Of a stretch of 38,366 bases of DNA, positions 34,243-38,366 are shown piece by piece. Under the pieces are notes generated by a model that had not been told where the DNA came from, did no database searches, and saw nothing but the letters and a program-made list of their open reading frames with translations. Numbering within the stretch: position 1 is the stretch's first letter; each line of letters starts with the position of its first letter. The position numbers and the translations under genes were made by a program. The DNA is from Candidatus Moduliflexus flocculans (GTDB lineage Bacteria > Moduliflexota > Moduliflexia > Moduliflexales > Moduliflexaceae). The DNA lies in NCBI GenBank assembly GCA_000739515.1, contig DF820456.1, positions 419,550 through 457,915 of the forward strand, read 5' to 3'.

Positions 34243-36677
34243 CGCAATATCCTCCTCCCCTTCAGGTCATTAGTGATTAATACTTTTAACTGCTCTGTAT
34301 TTTCGTCAATGGTCGGCAAGCAATATTGCCTTCGTATCGGTAATTCAAGTTCTGCTCTAAATTTATTTAATATGTCGGTGATTTGGCGTAAACGTTTGTG
34401 GCTCAGCCATTTTAGCGACTCCTCTTCTAAGGACTTATCATCTTTTTGGAAAAATGCCTTAAATTCTTCAAGTCTATTTTTATCAAACTCGAAGCCTACA
34501 GCCGAGACATTTTCCGGGATACCCAAATTAACCCGGGTGGCTATCATAAACGCCTCAACAGCGCAACGCACATTATAGTTTTTGGCAATAAAATCGAGAT
34601 ATTCAAATCCTTCCCGGTATTGGGAATCATAGTGGGGGGGAAATTTTCTAAAGAATTCTCTGTAGATCGGTTTTTGTAAAAAACCGGTAGCTTCTAATAT
34701 CAAAAATTTATGACGTTGATCTGCAACCTGTCTTAGTTCAGGATCTGTGAGTTGTTTCAAAAAGGTAATCTCCAACCATGCCGCAAAACCTTCGTTCACT
34801 ACAATACTGCTATCCCGGATGAATTCGAACACTTTTTGGTATTCAGTTTTCTCAGAAGAAGCAAGTCGCTCTATATTCGCTACTTGCCTTCCAAGACGAG
34901 TTTGAGTATAAAAAAAACCATGTCCATATTTTTCGTGTAAAAGATATGCGGCAATATGTTGCTTAATATTGATATCGTCAGTCTCCTCGGAGCCAAGAAA
35001 GTTAAATTCCAGATGTTTGCGCTGTGCAGGATATATTCGCGAAAGATCACTTACCAAATCTGGATCATAGGGAATAAGCGCCTGCTTATAATGAGACTGA
35101 TAGGTAGGGTAGAAATATGTCATAAGCTGATTAATGAGCTTGTTATCTCGCTTTTTTTCTCGTTTTACTGCTATCAGCATCTTTTTCAGCCATTCGCGTG
35201 ATGGTTCGGCATAGAGTTCCTCAATGTAGTCATCAAGTTCGACAATTTCAAACCCAGCATTCTTTACATCATCGTGGCACAAACGTTCATCCGTGTGTTT
35301 CAACCGTCCGGCGATTTCTGCATCTAATGGATTGACATAGGCGATATAGAGTTCGGTGCGCCGGTCGTGCTCCGAAGGTTTGACTGTCACGAGCGCCGAC
35401 ACGGTTTGCCCTGTAGTCGGAATCGAAAGGGTAATCCGGTGGGTTCCCGGTTCAATCGCTCTGAGATTCCAGATCCCTGGTTCCGGTGAAAAGGGATCGC
35501 CATACGCCAATCCTTCATAACATTCCAATTTCATCAACGGGATGGACTGAATTGTTGAAGACGCGTGAAAAATACCTTTGACAGTGAAGGGTTCCTTTTG
35601 TTCGAAGGAAAGTTTCGGTTTTCCTTGTATATCGAGGATTTCAAGCGTTAAATATCCCGGAGCGAGACAGTGCATATCCGGGAGCAACTTGAAACGGCTC
35701 CATTGTTTTTTCTCGATTCTGATAACACATTGTAACCCTTGTTTTCCTAAATTTTGGGGAGTGACCTGCCAACCTACCGAGACAGGTTTCCCCGCCCTGA
35801 TTGTCTGACCTCTTCGAGGGGAGCCAATAATCGCCTCCTGGTCTGATTCTAAAATGCACTCGACATAGGGCTCTGCTTCAGGGTTGCTATGGTGTAGGGT
35901 AATCTTGGTCTGTCCTGTATCACCCAAATGAACGGTTTCCGTGACAGTGAACGGTTTAATATCCAACGGATTGCGGCAAGCTAACCATTCAAAAATATTC
36001 CGGATAAATTGCTTATTATGTTCACATTCGATGAATTCATCCGAACAAAACGCCACATCGCCAATTACAGCGATCCGCCCGTTTCCTGAGTTTGGACGGT
36101 TTCGTAAATCAAGGCAGGCGGCTACCGTTTCGCGAATGCATTCTGGTTCCGGAGTAATTTCGACATACGCGACAGGACAGGCTTCCGCTGTTGGCGTCAC
36201 TATCGCGATATTCGAAACCTGCAAACGGGTAACCTTAACTGTCAGAGCGTGCGGAAAGAATATATCGATGTTTTCGGGCTGTCTATTATGATATTCATAT
36301 AGTTCAATGCCAAGTTTGGCTGCCAATCCCTCGATATAAGGCCGTGCGTCCATCAGCATGTTGGAATTACACAGGAGCAGCAGCCCTCCGCCCTGTTTCA
36401 GAAATTTTCGAATAGCCCTATATTCCTTCCAGTTTAAATCCTTGGTTGGAGCACCCAACACCAAAATATCGTAACCTTTTATCATTTGGGCACTCAGAAA
36501 TCTGCCACCAGAGTCAGCAGGCAAATCAGGAGGGAATTCTGGTGTATATTGCAAGTCGGTAATCAACAAGTATAACAATGCCGCAATTTTATACTCAGCG
36601 TCTGGCTTATCGCTTAATAGTTCGTCATGGAGATTGGAAAACAACACTTTAATTCTGGAGTGTGTATTCATACGCAT
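34239..36677 (-). CDS. GATase1-like plus HExxGH metallopeptidase-like protein
   Basis: 812 aa, no signal peptide. Residues 8-235 look like a DUF4350/IFT52-type class I glutamine amidotransferase-like fold: YDILVLGAPTKDLNWKEYRA, FLKQGGGLLLLCNSN, GRIAVIGDVAF with NKQFIRNIFEWL, but without the catalytic triad residues I would look for. About 240-435 are beta-rich, Ig-like segments (GTHRITLSIPTTGQTVSALVTVK). About 440-812 are helical with HEKYGH (581-586) and VVNEGFAAWLE (626-636), the spacing and helix pattern of gluzincin peptidases whose zinc sits between the His pair and a distant Glu (here Glu629 or Glu636). HExxGH rather than HExxH is seen in the M49 family; no other M49 features are apparent. 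The AT-rich upstream region has TTGACA at 36779. Substrate unknown. Confidence 0.6.
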   Translation of the reverse strand: MRMNTHSRIKVLFSNLHDELLSDKPDAEYKIAALLYLLITDLQYTPEFPPDLPADSGGRFLSAQMIKGYDILVLGAPTKDLNWKEYRAIRKFLKQGGGLLLLCNSNMLMDARPYIEGLAAKLGIELYEYHNRQPENIDIFFPHALTVKVTRLQVSNIAIVTPTAEACPVAYVEITPEPECIRETVAACLDLRNRPNSGNGRIAVIGDVAFCSDEFIECEHNKQFIRNIFEWLACRNPLDIKPFTVTETVHLGDTGQTKITLHHSNPEAEPYVECILESDQEAIIGSPRRGQTIRAGKPVSVGWQVTPQNLGKQGLQCVIRIEKKQWSRFKLLPDMHCLAPGYLTLEILDIQGKPKLSFEQKEPFTVKGIFHASSTIQSIPLMKLECYEGLAYGDPFSPEPGIWNLRAIEPGTHRITLSIPTTGQTVSALVTVKPSEHDRRTELYIAYVNPLDAEIAGRLKHTDERLCHDDVKNAGFEIVELDDYIEELYAEPSREWLKKMLIAVKREKKRDNKLINQLMTYFYPTYQSHYKQALIPYDPDLVSDLSRIYPAQRKHLEFNFLGSEETDDINIKQHIAAYLLHEKYGHGFFYTQTRLGRQVANIERLASSEKTEYQKVFEFIRDSSIVVNEGFAAWLEITFLKQLTDPELRQVADQRHKFLILEATGFLQKPIYREFFRKFPPHYDSQYREGFEYLDFIAKNYNVRCAVEAFMIATRVNLGIPENVSAVGFEFDKNRLEEFKAFFQKDDKSLEEESLKWLSHKRLRQITDILNKFRAELELPIRRQYCLPTIDENTEQLKVLITNDLKGRRILR

Positions 36678-36835
36678 TCACAATTCATTCAACCGATTAC
36701 TGATAACATGTACAAACAAACGCTTGAGGGAGGTAGGATAACAAACAGACAAAATCTTATAAAGAATTTTCAGTGTCAAGGCGAAAATAGAGAATTTTTC
36801 TTTGATTAATACGCTGAGTGTGTTTTCTCGCCTAT

Positions 36836-37152
36836 TCATTTATCATCAAAGACCGATAACAACTGCTGGACGGCGACGGCGATGGGTATCTGGCGATTGC
36901 TGACTGCGTCGTCGAGTTTCGGCAGGGTTTCGCGGACGCAGTTCGCGTCGTCAGGTAATGAAGCGCTTGCTGATATTCCGCCAGCGCTATTTGGAGATGC
37001 GCCGCTGATTGACTTTCAAACAAGGTAATAGCGCGAGCAAGCACCATCCGGTCGCGATGTAATACGCCTTGAATATAATCGTCAACGGAAAGATGACGGC
37101 GGACAAGCGTGTCCGCCGGTGTGTGCAACGGAAACTGTTCTGAAGCAATCAA
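36836..37152 (-). pseudogene. Frameshifted fragment with a MeaB-like start
   Basis: The first ~50 residues from a TTG at 37152 read ...HLSVDDYIQGVLHRDRMVLARAITLFES, close to the N-terminal helix of MeaB/ArgK GTPases (mutase chaperones). After YQQALHY the frame is lost; a +2 (or -1) shift recovers LPDDANCVRETLPKLDDAVSN and a sensible end at a TGA at 36836. No GTPase motifs exist, so the catalytic domain is deleted. The second half looks more like a TPR than like MeaB, so it may be a fusion of remnants. It overlaps the omptin stop by 4 nt. Confidence 0.4.
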
Positions 37153-38129
37153 AATGTCAAACCAGCGGTTGCGCCGAAATAGAATTGACTCCCTTCGATG
37201 CTCAAATCAATTCCTTTTGCGCCCAGTCCGGCGTTTTCGCCGCCATAAAAATATTGCGTTTGTTTTCCTTCGAGGTCGTAGGCAGAATAATTCGCGAGCA
37301 GCGAGGCCGACCAGTTCGGCGTAATATGCCAGCGAAGGTCTCCGCCCAGCGCCCAGAACATGCCGTCGCTTTCCCCATTGCTCAACTTTTCGCGCAGCAG
37401 ATGATCGTCTTCATCATCGCATGTCGCCCACGGGCTGAAGAGGCCATACGCATTCATGTCAATCACGCTGTTCGGTATGCTTGAAGAAAACGCAATTCCG
37501 GCATACGGCACGCCGATTTTTTGTTGATAGGTCATCCCTTTGCCAGACAAACTCCCCTGAAAATATTCCTCTGGATCAATCGTCCACTGTTCCCCATTTT
37601 TGCTTGTCCAATCCCATTGCGTATAAGAATAACCAAGCAGAACGCCAAACGCCATCACATTATTCGAACGGACAATATCATAGCGCACATTTAGATCAAA
37701 ATGTGTTCCTTCCACATTCGAATCTGATTCCGAATAAATTGCCTTTCGACTGCCGTAATAGCCATACAGCCAGTCGCTATCCTTCATCGTCCCGGTCTTG
37801 TCATACACCGATGTCCAACCCCCCACGTTCAGCGTCAATTGTTCGAACAAGCGGAGCGAGCCGACACCTCCGAGATAGAGCGTCCCATCCAACGGCCATT
37901 CCAGTTCGCTTTTCCATCCGCCATCCTGTTTGCCCTTGATTGAGTAGGTCATGTCGCCGAATTCGACCAAGGTCGAAATGCCTAAAGAAAACCATGACGA
38001 CGTACCCTCTTCTGAAAATGAGACGTTCACCGAAGGCATTGAGGCAATCTGTCCCCAACTGATCGCAGGAAAAAAGAAACACAGCACAAGAATCCAGCCC
38101 GCCTGACATCTTCCGAAGATTCGCGACAT
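37149..38129 (-). CDS. Omptin-family outer-membrane protease
   Basis: 326 aa. Signal peptide of about 26 residues (GWILVLCFFFPAISWG|Q). The mature barrel aligns by eye with OmpT: SELEWPLDG ~ SQLDW, LTLNVGGWTSV ~ ISIGAAGWTTL, and MKDSDW ~ MVDQDW carrying the catalytic aspartates (Asp117 and Asp119 here, Asp83/Asp85 in OmpT). EDDH at Glu240-His243 matches OmpT's Asp210-x-His212 (Asp241 and His243 here). It ends in the aromatic TAGLTF, the outer-membrane insertion pattern. Omptins cleave after basic residues and need LPS, which fits the LPS genes here. The ATG at 38129 is preceded by AAGGAGG; upstream in-frame codons are not used. TTGACA at 38230 may be its -35. Confidence 0.85.
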   Translation of the reverse strand: MSRIFGRCQAGWILVLCFFFPAISWGQIASMPSVNVSFSEEGTSSWFSLGISTLVEFGDMTYSIKGKQDGGWKSELEWPLDGTLYLGGVGSLRLFEQLTLNVGGWTSVYDKTGTMKDSDWLYGYYGSRKAIYSESDSNVEGTHFDLNVRYDIVRSNNVMAFGVLLGYSYTQWDWTSKNGEQWTIDPEEYFQGSLSGKGMTYQQKIGVPYAGIAFSSSIPNSVIDMNAYGLFSPWATCDDEDDHLLREKLSNGESDGMFWALGGDLRWHITPNWSASLLANYSAYDLEGKQTQYFYGGENAGLGAKGIDLSIEGSQFYFGATAGLTF

Positions 38130-38366
38130 GATAATCCTCCTTCTTATGGAAATCGTGATAAGGTGAATATGGGATATTCCCGACAAAAAACAGAACATCT
38201 CTTTGCTATTGCGCTTAAAAAAATTGTCAAGAAAAAGCCTGCGTGTCTTAAATGTCATCCCGTTTCAACGGCATCGAATGACAAAAATATAAAACGCATA
38301 AATTTTTATTGACTCAAAAAATGCGACTCTGCTGAAGATAACAAGGTAACATTTCTATTGCATCCA

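Overview
The window comes from a Gram-negative, LPS-making bacterium. Evidence is heptose and KDO activation genes, two outer-membrane beta-barrel proteins, a Lol-like export operon, and the divisome/elongasome order mrdA-rodA-radical SAM fusion-rng, which is common in deltaproteobacteria and related deep-branching phyla. Many small palindromic repeat elements, Rpn-type nuclease remnants, TIR/CHAT genes and signalling phosphatases would fit a large environmental genome, perhaps a candidate phylum such as KSB3/Modulibacteria. That placement is a low-confidence guess from gene style only. No rRNA, tRNA or CRISPR array was seen.

Layout. (1) 0.3-9.1 kb, minus strand: a MurR/RpiR regulator, then the cell-shape and RNA cluster read mrdA (PBP2) -> rodA -> radical SAM/DUF2344 fusion -> rng (RNase G). 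(2) 9.2-11.6 kb: a plus-strand DUF4911 gene meets a minus-strand pair, a GAF-SpoIIE phosphatase followed by a lone receiver domain. (3) 11.8-15.5 kb, plus strand: rfaE1 and kdsB (LPS inner core), then pyrG behind a leader full of hairpins. (4) 15.7-17.2 kb: a decayed accessory islet with a CHAT protease-like gene running out of frame into DUF4160, a DUF2442 partner, and an antitoxin with only a stub after it. (5) 17.3-21.7 kb: argG, rsgA (behind a short leader ORF and a hairpin covering its ribosome site) and ptsI. (6) 22.1-28.7 kb, minus strand: a five-gene operon, LolD-like ATPase -> two FtsX-type permeases -> LolA-like periplasmic carrier -> outer-membrane barrel. This looks like one inner-to-outer-membrane lipid or lipoprotein route. 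(7) 29.3-31.1 kb: aspS. (8) 31.2-36.7 kb, minus strand, lower GC: an accessory island with Rpn-like remnants, MITE-like elements, a TPR membrane protein, a TIR protein, a 77-residue protein and an 812-residue protein that joins a GATase1-like domain to an HExxGH metallopeptidase-like domain. (9) 36.8-38.1 kb: a frameshifted MeaB-like fragment and an omptin-family outer-membrane protease with its catalytic residues intact.

The most promising undescribed system is the set peptidase-77 aa-TIR-TPR/membrane (32.2-36.7 kb). The first two genes overlap by 4 bp, and the next two are 33 bp apart and on the same strand. It combines a possible NAD-cleaving or signalling TIR, a possible protease and a membrane-anchored repeat protein, which would suit an immune or stress-signalling role. 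That function is inference.

The intergenic DNA is unusually rich in short inverted-repeat families (at least six, several with two or three copies here, some nested). Several of them supply gene ends, terminators, possible promoters or ribosome-site structures.
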